In this document: in pieces, positions 1 through 10,573 of the stretch
Numbering within the stretch: the stretch's first letter is position 1
How the letters are laid out: each line of letters opens with the position of its first letter
Origin: Purpureocillium takamizusanense
Lineage: Eukaryota; Ascomycota; Sordariomycetes; Hypocreales; Ophiocordycipitaceae
Assembly: GCF_022605165.1 (NCBI RefSeq)
Contig: NC_063069.1
Span: 2,046,001 to 2,110,000 of the forward strand
Direction of reading: 5' to 3'
Length of the DNA stretch: 64,000 bases
Position numbers and translations under genes: made by a program
The notes under the pieces: model-generated
What the model was told of the DNA's origin: nothing
Seen by the model: the letters and a program-made list of their open reading frames with translations, nothing else
Database searches by the model: none

Positions 1-2564
1 CAAAAACAAAAACACCGTGATAGTCTAGCAGGAGTTCTCGATGATACCGATTCTGCCGTTCCGACCAACGCATCATTGGCAAAAGAGAAAATAGCTAGCT
101 AGCTATACGTACTTCTCATGCACCTGTTCAAGCGGCGCGGCTAGGAAAGGAAAACCCCCATCTTCGAAGGGACATTGTATGCACGCAAGCAAAGCAAGCA
201 GTCAGCCGGCCGGCCTGACCCCCGCCAATTTGCTCTGACGGATCGCCGCGGACTCCCGCGCCGGTCCTACGGGGCGGGCTAGGGGGGCCCGTCTGTTCGG
301 CAAGCCCGTGCGCTCCGTCGTCCATCGCCGGTGCAAGTGGGGGGGGAACCCGGCCGGCCCGGGGGTTAATTACCCGTCCCCTCCCGTCCCCTCTCCTCCC
401 CTCCGGCCGGAGCGGTAGCGCAATGGGGCGAGAAAGCAAGCAGGAGGGAGGACGGAGGAGCTGGAACAATTTTTACGGCTCGCACAACGCCATATAACCC
501 ACCAAAGAGGGCCGAGATATTCCCTCCCCCGTACTGCACTTTTCTCCTCCACAATTCACTAACGTGTGTTCAAGCTACGCAGCCCAGGAAAAAGGAAAAG
601 AAAGAAAAAAGTGACGAATCTCGCGCCCCCCGTTTCTCAAACAAAGCGGTGACCCACGAGTCAGGGCCGCTTCCCGCGACTCATCGACGCCCTGCTCCGC
701 GCCACGTGTTGGGCGGACGGACGGGCGGGTGGGGGAGGCGCGCGTCGCCGCCGCCGAAGCACGGGCAGCGGACCGGCCAGTGCACGAAATTTTGAGACCG
801 CCCGGCTCGTATATATGTACGTACGTATGTATGTATGCACGCGCAAGCGTCTCGACATGCATCATGCTTAAAGTATGCTATAGACAGCACAGCACGGTAC
901 TTTGTGCTTTCCTGTACATATGCACAATCATCAAACCACGCGCTCGCTCGCGCGCGCAAGCCCGCCCCCAGGAACCCCCCTTCTTACGTGGTTGCTATGT
1001 ATAGGCGCATGCGCATCGCACCGCACCGCACCGCACCTGGGCATATACCGACGCCTTTTCTGTTTGCCTGTCTGTCTGCCTGCCTCCAGCAATAGACATA
1101 TGCTTATGCCTACTGCACTAACTAACTTGGTCTGCCATTGACAAAAACAAAAAGAAGTCTCAGAGGGAGTTTTTCCAGACCGCTCATCCCGGTGCCCAAA
1201 CGGAGACGATGTCGTTCTCCTTGCGTGCTCTAGGGCCTAAGTTAGCTTAGTAGTAGACACGGCTTCTTCTTCTTCTTCGTTCCGTAGAGACGGGACTTTG
1301 GCAGAGGATGCACGTCACGGGGCAACGAGAACCGACCTTCACCGCCCCTCGCTCTCTTCCCGGCCGCGCCCCCGCCCCCGCCCCGATCCACAGTAACAAG
1401 AAAATCCCAGCTACGCCCGTACTTGACGTGTACTTTATACAGTTTGTACTGTCTGCTCTCTCCAATGGACACCCACAATGACCCTTTCGTGGTTCTGCTC
1501 TTTCGGGGTTACAACGGGCCTGCCTGCGAGAATGCAACGCCACCAAGCCGGGTCCGAGTCGCGCAACTACAAATGTTTGGATGCTACATAGGTAACGAGA
1601 AGGCGGCATCGTGGGTGGCGGCGGTGCGGCGGCGGCCGCCCTACGGCCCCACCGCAGCCCACCTCCGGTGTTGCCGCCACCGCGTGGGAAGAAGCAGGGC
1701 GGAGACCGCGGACCTCGCCCCGCGCACCCGCGTCGCATGGCACCACACCGCACCCGCACCGGAAGCGGCGACGCCTCCACGCTTCCATGTCCGCGGGGGG
1801 ACGTGGATGTGATGCGCGCCATCGTCACCGCGGTGCGCTCACCGCCCCATGGCATGCCACCGCTGTTGCTCACGACACACGATAGATGCGCCAGGTCCAA
1901 TTTTTTCAAAGAGAATTTCCTTATGGTATTTCTGCCATTCAGTTGAATGAGTAAAGCTAGACAGGCTGGCGCCGTCCGCCCGCTCCCTTCGCCCCTCCCC
2001 TCCGCAACGCCGTGTTCCAGCAGCGTCGAACCTATAAGACAGCATCCCGTTCCTTCAAATCTCCTTCACGTCGTGTCCGGTAAGTATGCCAGGCGTCATG
2101 ATAGCGTAGCCGACATGCTCATGCATATGCAGATCCTAAACGCCACTGCGCGAATGCAGCAGTCCCACAAAACACCCACGATGCACCGTAAGTCGAAAAG
2201 AGAGAAAAAATACGTAGGGGCGGAGGAATATAGTGCGTGCGTGTCAAATGAGGGTGGCCTCGTTTGCAAGATCGTATCGATCATAGTAGTCGTCTGATGT
2301 CATGGCGGTGGTGGTGCAGAGAAAGATTAAGTAGAGATCAATCTATGGCTCCTCTATGAGCGGGATGAAGATGCAGATGTAGTGTATCGTATGTCTGTCG
2401 TGGTAGCAGGTTGCGGCGCCGCGTGATGAGCAGTGGCCAGAGAAGAAGGGAGATGCGACGCCAGGGTGGAGGAATAGTCGATGCCTCATCAACGAGACTG
2501 ACCATCGGCGAGTGGAGGCGGATGAGTCGAGCGGTCGTATGAAGGAGCACCAGTCGGGCCTCAC
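1..2564. other. Intergenic, no supported gene
   Basis: I see no convincing coding region here. The open frames are short, overlap on both strands and carry no recognisable domain. The stretch contains a (GTAT/GTAC)n patch near 815-837 and a pentamer array of CGCAC units at about 1016-1037, which recurs in inverse orientation near 5231-5270. The right end is downstream of the small minus-strand gene that stops at 2565. Confidence 0.5.
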
Positions 2565-2882
2565 TCATGATTTGTGCTTGGTCTCCTTTTGGTGGTGGTG
2601 ATGGTGGTGATGATGTCTCCGCGTGCGCTCACGCCCTCTACGCTCCTCATCGTAGGAGCGGTGCGTTTGCTCGTTGCCGTCGTCACTGCTGCCGCTGCTG
2701 AGACGTCTCCGCTCCTCCTCGTACCATGCGCTCAGCGACTTGCCGCCAAACTGCAGGTCCTCGTCCTCGATGATGATGGGCTGCACCCATGAGTGGGCAT
2801 TAAGGTCGACTTCGCGCGCCGAGGGGTCGAGAGCCTGCAGGTTAGGCACGAGGTAGTACGTCGCCTCCGTCTTGGGCGACAT
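2565..2882 (-). CDS. Small hydrophilic His-rich protein, function unknown
   Basis: This encodes a 105-residue protein that I do not recognise. The first 50 residues look like a folded or conserved segment (TYYLVPNLQALDP, then VQPIIIEDEDLQFGGKSL). The rest is very charged: EEERRR near 56-60, an Asp/Ser stretch near 62-70, Arg/Glu-rich 79-89, a run of eight histidines at 90-97 and a Lys-rich end. There is no signal peptide or membrane segment. I chose the ATG at 2882 because it sits after a run of six A (a good fungal start context) and the conserved-looking part begins there. The same frame stays open upstream to about 3215, but that part reads like a leader rather than protein. An upstream coding exon cannot be excluded. 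The His-rich tail could bind metal, which is inference only. Confidence 0.55.
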   Translation of the reverse strand: MSPKTEATYYLVPNLQALDPSAREVDLNAHSWVQPIIIEDEDLQFGGKSLSAWYEEERRRLSSGSSDDGNEQTHRSYDEERRGRERTRRHHHHHHHHQKETKHKS

Positions 2883-5230
2883 TTTTTCGGCGTCACCACT
2901 GTGGTTCGACACGGCGTTCTTTGTGTGAGATGAAGCCGACGTGTCCTTGACGGTGGCAGATTTCTTTTCGACAGTCTGGCCAGCCAGTTTCGCGAGAATG
3001 GTCTGCGTTTGATTGTTGCGACAAATGCTGGGATAGCTGAGATGGAGCAGGTGTCGATGCCTTTTTGAGTGCTGATGTGGCGAGACTGGGGTTGCGGCTG
3101 AGGTGTTCAGCTGCGCTCGATAGCGCGTCGGTGAGCGTCGAAGTTTAAGAGGTGAGGGGATCGACCAAAGTAAACAAATTGCGGAGCCAGAGTGGAACGC
3201 AACCGTGTTGGCCAAGCAAAAGGGGCTGGGCCTGCGTGGAATCCGATAGTCGCGCAGGGGAGTGATCTCGAATGCTCTGCCTCTCTGACGAAAGGAGGAA
3301 AGGCTTCCCGGGGGGTTAAAGGTGCGCGACGATGGTGTTTATGCGCAGGAGCGAGAAAAGGGTCAGAGGCCCGATGGTCGGGGGTCGAGTCAGAGTATAT
3401 CAACGGCGAGCCTTGAGGTGGCACCGGTTCCAGCCGGAAAAGGGATATGGCTGCGAGAGAATGGAGCAAGGGCCCACCGGTTGCCCGTTGAGGCGTGAGA
3501 CGGTGGAGGCAGGTGGCGGCGTGGGTGGGTGGGTGCGAGCTCGGAGGAGGTGGTGGGCGAGCCGTGTGGTGTCGTTTGGCTCGGAGCCGCGTTGCGTGTG
3601 TGTCTCTGTGCGTGTCCTTGCGCGGGCGCCCCGAGTGCTAGAAGGGCTATGTGCGCTGCTGCCCGTGGGGTGGTCGCTGATGGATCGTGATGGTTTTTGG
3701 TGACGGTGGATGGAAGTGAAGCGCGAGGCGCGGGAAAAGGAAAGGAAAGAAGCAGAGCAGCGACGATGAAGGAGAAGAAGCGAGGCTTACGACATGTATA
3801 TAACTACCGCTCGGAACGGAGAACATGTCCACTGTCCACGAGGCGGAAGGAGCAGGCGGCAAGGCAGGCGGGCAAGGCAGGAATGATGAGTCGCCGTCGA
3901 TCCGGGGGCTTGGCGGGGGCGCCACTTCGGAGCGGTACGGGGGCAGTGACAAGGCGAGGAAGTACTGCTCCGACACTGTGCGCGCGCACCGGCCGGCCGA
4001 GCGGCGGCCACCTACCTTAGCCAAAGGCTGACATGAACGTCGCTGAAGGCTGTCCTGCGCTGCGCTGGAGCGTGCCCAGGCTGGCGTGTAATTGAAGGCC
4101 AGCTGTACCTCTATAGGTACGTAGTACGTACCTCCGAGTCCCCAGTCACCTGTAGCTGCAGCCTCAGCCGACGCGGGTCCGTGATCTCACCCTGCCGCGT
4201 CGTCTACTACTATTTCAGTGCTATGTCCTGTCCCAGCGCAAGGGCTCTGCCGCTCCTTCATGTCGGGTTGCTGCGCGAGCGTCTGCCCAGGCAGCACAGT
4301 CCCCGCACCTCCCAGACCCATGCGTATCAGCACGTCCGTCATCAGCAGCGCCGCCGCCGCCCTATCTTGGGTCTCCCCAATAGGGCAACACCATGAGAGC
4401 GGCAAACACGCCCGCCCGTACCGTACGCCGTGACACGGCGGGCAGGTCTCGTGTCGCGGCGGCAGGTGATGGGCGCCTCGGTCAGAGCGTGGCCCCGATG
4501 CCAGCCCATGGCGGTGTCTCGCGGGCACGCCATCTCGACTTGGGGAGGGGCAGATCAATAAGATAAGCCCTGACATTCCATCGCGGCTCCAGCTTTGACG
4601 GGACCCCTCACTTATCGGCAGCGCGACTGGACGGCGCTGCGCCGGACAGTCATTTGATTGTTGAGTCGCCCCCTCAAGGGGGTAGTACTTTGTAGCACTT
4701 CCGTTGCCTCGTTGCATTAGTACTTCTTACTCTCTCCATAGTACCATACTCTCTTGGTATCTTGTTAGGTAGCGGCGGGCGCGCGCTTCCCAGCCATCCA
4801 GCGACCGCGCGCTCAACTCCCTTCTCGCCACTGCACAGTGGCAACTGGGTCGCCCGCCGAAAGCTAGTATGTAGGTACCCCGCCTGCCTTCCGCAAAACG
4901 CGGGGGCGGCTCGTCTTGCGGGCACCCTGGACCCATCAGACCCAACCACCGTCAGCCGAGGGTCGCAGCGGAGAGCGGGCGGCGCTGTCAGCGACGCGGC
5001 CAGGGCCTGTAAACGGCAGCTGGGGCGGGGGCGCGCTACGTCGGATCAAGCAGCCAGCGCAGCCTAATGATACCTATTATACGCTGGGCGACGTACAGTA
5101 CGTACTACATACGTCGGGGGCGGGAAGGGACCGACCAAAAAGGGACAACAAAAGCTCAAGATACCAAGTTTATTGAAGCACGTATGGGGCGCGGTGACCA
5201 GCTCACCATGTACTCCGACTAGTACCGCGC

Positions 5231-5270
5231 TGTGCGGTGCGGTGCGGTGCCGTGCGGTGCGGTGCGGCGG
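5231..5270. repeat. GGTGC pentamer microsatellite
   Basis: About eight imperfect copies of a TGCGG/GGTGC pentamer, with one unit altered to GCCGTGC. The same unit occurs inverted near 1016-1037. Confidence 0.9.
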
Positions 5271-5565
5271 GTGCCCGTTTTTTACGAACTTGCCTTTCAA
5301 TATCACGGCGGGCTGAAAATAGGGCCGCCTGCGCCGTCTGACTCGCCCGTGGGTGGACGCATCCACGCAAAAGGGAGGGACAGCCGGCTGCCTCATTGGG
5401 CGTGCCGCAGTTCGGTGACCCTCGAACTGGCGACGTGTCGAGCAAATGTCGGTCGCCCGGGCGTGGGAGCTGAGGCAGACGGAAGCTTATTCCAGCTTTA
5501 TTCCAGCGTACAGTATTTAACCCCCCGGGGGCAAACTGGGCTCATATGGGCGCCGGGTTGTCTTG

Positions 5566-5592
5566 CACTGCACTGCACTGCACTGCACTGCA
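5566..5592. repeat. CACTG pentamer microsatellite
   Basis: Five perfect tandem copies of CACTG followed by a partial copy. Confidence 0.95.
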
Positions 5593-6855
5593 AGAAGGCG
5601 CGCGTTCGCTCTGTAGCCAAAGAGCCCGCTGCTGTTGACTGGTGCTGACGTGCCTGCTGCTGTGCCACGCCGACCTGCCGATGCGGCTCTTGGTCAGGCC
5701 TTTTCTCTTTTTTTTCCTCCCTCTTCTGTGGTTCTCCTGCTGCTCTGGCGTGCGCTGCTCTTTGCTTTTTCATGTGGCACACGCACGTCTGGAGTACGTA
5801 CCCATGTACTACTCACATCCGTGATGTGCACATGGGTGTCTGCAACGTCGTCAACGGAATCAACCAACTTAGTATGGCGACATGCCAGTCGCCGACGATC
5901 TTCTGCAACCACATGCGCACGTCTTGCTCGCATAACGGCATGGGCGCGTTCGCTTTGCTCGCGCGGGAGATGACCAGCGACGCGTCACATGTAACCGTCC
6001 TCCGGGGCACGCCCATCCATGCCTCCCCCCCCCCAAACACCACACGCTCTCAGTAGCATTTGTCGAAACTTCACGCCCCTACCCGGCAGCTGCTGCTGGT
6101 TCGCCAGAGCTGTCACTCATTATTACTACAGTACACTTCTGCTCAACGGCACCTCGGCACCCCCAAGTGTTCACCTACCTTGGTAGTCAAAAACAACATG
6201 CGACGCGGGGGAGGGGCTCCAATCGCGCGTAAGCTCCAGCCCGCTTGCTGGACCGGCCGACATCCGTCCGTTCGTCCATCCAGTCCATCCTGCTTTTGGC
6301 GCGTTTCCTTGGCCATGGCACCGCGCGCGGGGAGCGGGCAACACAATCCCATGATGCGCCGCCGATGGCATTATCTGACCTGTGCCAGTTATTGCCGTCG
6401 GTCGCCTGCCGCGTCACGCGGGGCAGGGTCATGTAGCCTTGCGTCTTCGCCCTGGACAGGACTCGGCAATACATACGCGTATACGATAAGCCTCTGGGGA
6501 GTCGACTGCGGCCGTGCTGCTGCGGGGTGACGTCGCGTCAGCGGATCGCGACTCTAATAACATTGATCGGGATGTGGTCGAGTCCATCGTCAGCAAAAAA
6601 AAAACCCGCCCCGCCCACTGCACGCGTGTCGTGCGTACTGCACGGCACAGGGCCGTGACAGCCCCCGGGGGGGGGGGGGACGCAAGACGCCCGTTGGGGC
6701 ACCCACCTAACTTACCTCAATAGTCATACACGACAGCTCGGTCAGTCCCAATTCGTTTTGAGCGCGGAGCCTGAGCTATCGCTGCTTTACCCTGAGCAAG
6801 GTGACGAGCCTGAGTTATGGGCTTGGCGTAGTTTCAAGCCCCTGGTCGACCTGCT

Positions 6856-6891
6856 GCAGGCTGGCAGGCTGGCAGGCTGGCAGGCTGGCAC
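6856..6891. repeat. 8-bp tandem repeat (GCAGGCTG)
   Basis: About four and a half copies of the octamer GCAGGCTG. Confidence 0.95.
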
Positions 6892-7271
6892 ACAGAGGTT
6901 GCTTACACGAACAGCGACGCTGTGCCCGTAAACCCGGCTCAGGCCTCCAGGCTCTGGGCTTCCAACGTTAATTAACACCAGCGCCTGTTCTCGCTTCGTG
7001 GGTACGTGCCCTTGCTAGGTAGGCAGACATTCGTCGAGGCCATCCTGACAGCGGGCACGCCATCGAGGTTGACGGCAGCAGCAGCGGGCAGCATCAAGCC
7101 CATACAGTGTGCGGCTGGTTCACCGCACACGGACAGACATGCAGGCTCTCGCCATCATGGCGGTCGGTCGGTCGGTCTCCTACCCCGTGACGGGGCGTCA
7201 ATGACGGCGCCGTGCGTGGCTGTGGAGGCGGTGTCGGGTTGCCTCTTTAGGCCGTCGGCGTCTCTCACAAT

Positions 7272-7295
7272 TGTCGTCGTCGTCGTCGTCGTCGT
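7272..7295. repeat. (GTC)8 microsatellite
   Basis: Eight perfect GTC triplets ending in GTAGTAC. It lies in intergenic DNA. Confidence 0.95.
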
Positions 7296-8367
7296 AGTAC
7301 TAACTGCCCAACGTTACAGTCGCCTCCCTGCTCCCTGGAAGCAAGCCAAGGGGAGGCATTCCCGAGTCTGGTGCGACGGGGGGGGAAAACAAAGGATACA
7401 CAGAAGGCACCCATGGTCATGGCCAGTCCAGTCCAGTCCAGATGGGCTCAAACGAGGGCTTGGCTTCCAAGTACGAGACCCAACAAACAAATCGACCGCG
7501 TCACTTGATTCCATCGTGGGCGAAACAAAGAAAAAAGTACATGGGCCGCTTGTACTCGGAACTCGCGTAACTCGGATCCCATCTGGATGCCCCAGATCCG
7601 AGTTTGCCCCCCCCCCCATCCCCAAACCGAACCAAGGATCCCGCCCGGGCAAATGGCGGCCAAACGAACAGTCGCCCGCTGCATCATCGACCAAGCGGCC
7701 CCATCTGGTGTTCCCCCCCCCCCCCCCAAGCCCCCCAAGCCCCCCACGCGCCTTTGTTCGTTTGCCCCTCCGGATGCCGAGTCTCCGACATTTGCGCTCG
7801 CCGCCTTTTGGTATCTCCCGGAGCTCCTCCATCGTCATGACGCAACCATGTCATGATTTCTCGGGCGCCTTTTGCCTTCCCCTGACGGCATGACGCGCCA
7901 TTTGAGTTACCAACTTATTAGGCGCTGCACTACGTACAGCTCCCCGTGGCGCGGCCCTGCTGGGCGTCCTGCCTTGCCTGCCTCAAAACTCCCATGTGGC
8001 CCAGCATCGCACATTCGCATCCCCGCCTCCAGGAATGCCATGTCCGGGGCGATGCGGCGAAACAGGGGGGGCCAAATGACCCCGTCATCCGCCACAAGGC
8101 CCTTTCTCTCCGGCGTGCTTCCAAACTCCTGCCATTACCCTGTTCCATCATCTGCCGGCCCGGCACGGCATGTCTGACCCTTACCTGCACCGCCTGACCC
8201 AGCACCAACGTTACCACGGGGCTTGGCCATGCATGCGTCGGTGATGTCATCGCTGCGCCACCCCGGGAAAATACACAGAACGCTGGGGACGCTTCCCCTG
8301 CTCAGCCCTACCAAATAAGTAAGCTCGCTCCCAGGGCAGGTGAGGTGCGCGCGGCATGCTTACTACT

Positions 8368-8378
8368 GTACTTCGTAC
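8368..8378. repeat. Dispersed near-palindrome GTACTTCGTAC
   Basis: One of six exact copies in the window of an 11-bp motif, GTACGAAGTAC on one strand and GTACTTCGTAC on the other. The four-base arms GTAC/GTAC are palindromic and the AAG/CTT side is not. All copies lie outside genes. Confidence 0.7.
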
Positions 8379-8932
8379 CGCACCGGACCCTTGCCCCGGT
8401 TTATTGGCGAGGACCTGGTTTTTGCAGCAATGCCTTCCCACCAGTCTGAAGGCATGATGACGACAATGCCACCAACGAGACTTCCTATCGTGGGAATTCG
8501 GGGGCTCGGAGCGTCATTCTGATGCCAGGCTCCGATCTGGCACCGAATACAGGGTTGACACAGGTGCAACATGGCAGACAGACACGCAACCGCGTCAGAG
8601 CCTACTTCCATTGCCGTGACAGCAGATGGTGATGGCTTCATGCCCACACCCCGTGCGCGAGTCGTATAATCAATCATCGCTAGAAGCTAGAAGCCTTTAC
8701 ATTTCTGTAATCACACTACTGCATAGTGACGGCTCAGAGTTTGGCCGCTCGTAGGCCATCGACCAGTAGGTTTTGTGCTACTCGGGTGTAAGTTTGAGTA
8801 TTCGACAACCTTACACACAGACACCACACCGCGCTTTGTATAGGTAGATAAATATGGGCATTTGCAACTTCCCATCCGGCCACGAGCTGGATTTCCATAC
8901 GACTGCGATTATTATTCGCTTCCATTGCCATC

Positions 8933-9787
8933 ATGAAGGCCTCCACTGCATTCGTCGCGGCCACCACCATCGCCCCTATTGTTCTCACCTCGGCCATCCG
9001 CATCGACAGCTCCCTCCCAGATGGCGTCTACGACGCGATCCCCGATGAGTCCAACAACGACAACAACGCCATAGGACACCACCACCATCACATCATCCGA
9101 CGTGACTTCATGTCCGGTCCCGACACAAGAAGAAGAACAACAACAACAGACACTCCTGCGGCCGCTACCGCCGCCCTCTCCGCCCGCCAACAAGGCGTGC
9201 CCATTCCCCCACGCTGCCAGGGGGAGGCGTGCCTGCGACCCATCCGGGAGGCCCTCCCCATCCCCGACGGCAAGTCCTTCTGCCGCGACCCCGCGACGCG
9301 CAACATGACGTCGTCCGACTACCACGCGGCGCTGAACCTGCTCTTCGAGTCACCGCTGTACTGGGTGCCCCCGCAGACGGCCCGCTTCGCGCTGCACCGC
9401 GGCGCCGTCGCCTACGTGTGCAACTTTGTCGACTGGAACTCGGCCTCCCTCGTCGAGTTCATGGCCGCCATGGACGACCTCGACCGGGAGTGCGGCGTCG
9501 GCGTCGCGGGCAAGCGCTCCCTCGCCGAGTGGGACAAGTTCTACGGCCGCGAGGCCCGCGGCTGGGACATCTGCCGCCTCGAGTACCAGGACGCCGGCGG
9601 CATCGACAGCGAGCTCATGGACGTGGTCGACGACGGCTGTGAGACGTACCTCAGCGGCGTCAGGTCGTGGTTCCGCAGCGGCAGCTGCAAGCATGGCAAC
9701 TCAGGCACTGCTCTCTTCAGCAAGATGAAGGAACTGTTTACCTGGTACAAGGCACCGGGAGAAGACATGGAGACGGGGAAGCTTTGA
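8933..9787 (+). CDS. Secreted eight-cysteine protein, effector-like, function unknown
   Basis: An intronless frame encodes 284 residues. Residues 1 to about 20 form a typical signal peptide: a lysine at position 2, then a hydrophobic stretch ending LTSA. Residues 22-90 are low-complexity and polar, with a run of five histidines and basic sites (HHHHHIIRR, DTRRRT) that could be cut by a Kex2-type protease. The compact domain starts near residue 95. It contains all eight cysteines of the protein (CQGEAC, then single Cys at FCRD, VCNF, ECGV, ICRL, GCET, SCKH), enough for four disulfides, plus one N-glycosylation site (NMT). The start codon follows the context CCATCATGA. I do not recognise a catalytic family. 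The layout (signal peptide, basic propeptide-like region, Cys-paired domain) fits a secreted fungal protein of effector or cell-surface type, which is inference. Confidence 0.8.
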   Translation: MKASTAFVAATTIAPIVLTSAIRIDSSLPDGVYDAIPDESNNDNNAIGHHHHHIIRRDFMSGPDTRRRTTTTDTPAAATAALSARQQGVPIPPRCQGEACLRPIREALPIPDGKSFCRDPATRNMTSSDYHAALNLLFESPLYWVPPQTARFALHRGAVAYVCNFVDWNSASLVEFMAAMDDLDRECGVGVAGKRSLAEWDKFYGREARGWDICRLEYQDAGGIDSELMDVVDDGCETYLSGVRSWFRSGSCKHGNSGTALFSKMKELFTWYKAPGEDMETGKL

Positions 9788-10573
9788 GTTACATGGTTGA
9801 GAGGAGGATACGAAAACTTCTGCCCCGAGATAAGAGGTTTTGTAGCAAGTCTGACTCAGAAAATACGAAAACCTTCATCTTCCGTGGCAGCCACGCAGTC
9901 GTCATATGTTAGGGGCGTGTAAGCTGTAAGCACTCTTCAGGCTTGCTGCTGCTGGCTCAGTACCGTCCTCAACTTGGGCCTCGGATGTTCCGTGAAGGCT
10001 GCCAAGGGAACATTGGACGACCTTCTTGACTCCGCTGCAGTCCAGCTGCATTCTAAGCAGCAACACGTCGAGACTGGCGAAAAGACATGTTCTCCGTCGA
10101 TATTTCAGGCCTTCACACAAGTCATGAGAGCAGAATGCATTATGATCAAACAGTTTCATTCACGACCTCAACCGAATATGCCAATCCGGGAATTTCCATC
10201 AGCATCGTGACCTGGATCTGCCTGCCCTTCCTACTCTCTCGGCAAAACTAGGACAACCTGAAATCGTGCCCCAGACCAGCCCCCTTCAGCCAGGCCCATT
10301 GTCGCTGTGATGGCGCGACTCAATCTTGGGCCCCGTATGTAACCTGATCCTCTTGTGCCTTGTACAATGTCAAACCAAAAACTCAAACACGCTCCAGTGG
10401 TATCTCAACAACATCCTGATAACGCCGTGTCGCCTAAAACCAAGGCAAATTGCCCCTACAACCCATTTCGTGCGCCTTGAACTGGGCGAAACGCGTTACG
10501 GCAAATCCAACCACCCAACTCCCAAAACAATGCTAATCATGTCCTTCGTTGCAGGCACATTGGGCAGCTCGGC
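9788..10573. other. Convergent intergenic region
   Basis: This lies between the 3' ends of the secreted-protein gene and the large minus-strand gene. I saw nothing coding. It should hold both 3' untranslated regions. Confidence 0.5.

Larger units (their letters stand above)
2883..8932. other. Intergenic 6 kb with simple repeats
   Basis: No gene can be supported. The left end should hold the promoter and leader of the gene starting at 2882. The stretch contains GTACGTA-type sequence (near 4113-4134 and 5090-5115), several short tandem arrays, a poly-G run near 6668-6679 and poly-C runs near 7608-7617 and 7710-7727. The longest open frames (7006-7893 plus, 7314-7838 minus) overlap each other on opposite strands, are low-complexity and have no domain. 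Confidence 0.5.

Noticed and set aside
1247..1909. Minus-strand frame of 220 codons
   Set aside because: Low-complexity and overlapped by equally open plus-strand frames. No start context or domain supports it.
5231..7295. Clustered short tandem arrays as a CRISPR or satellite
   Set aside because: Units are 3-8 bp with no spacers and the organism is a fungus. They are ordinary microsatellites.
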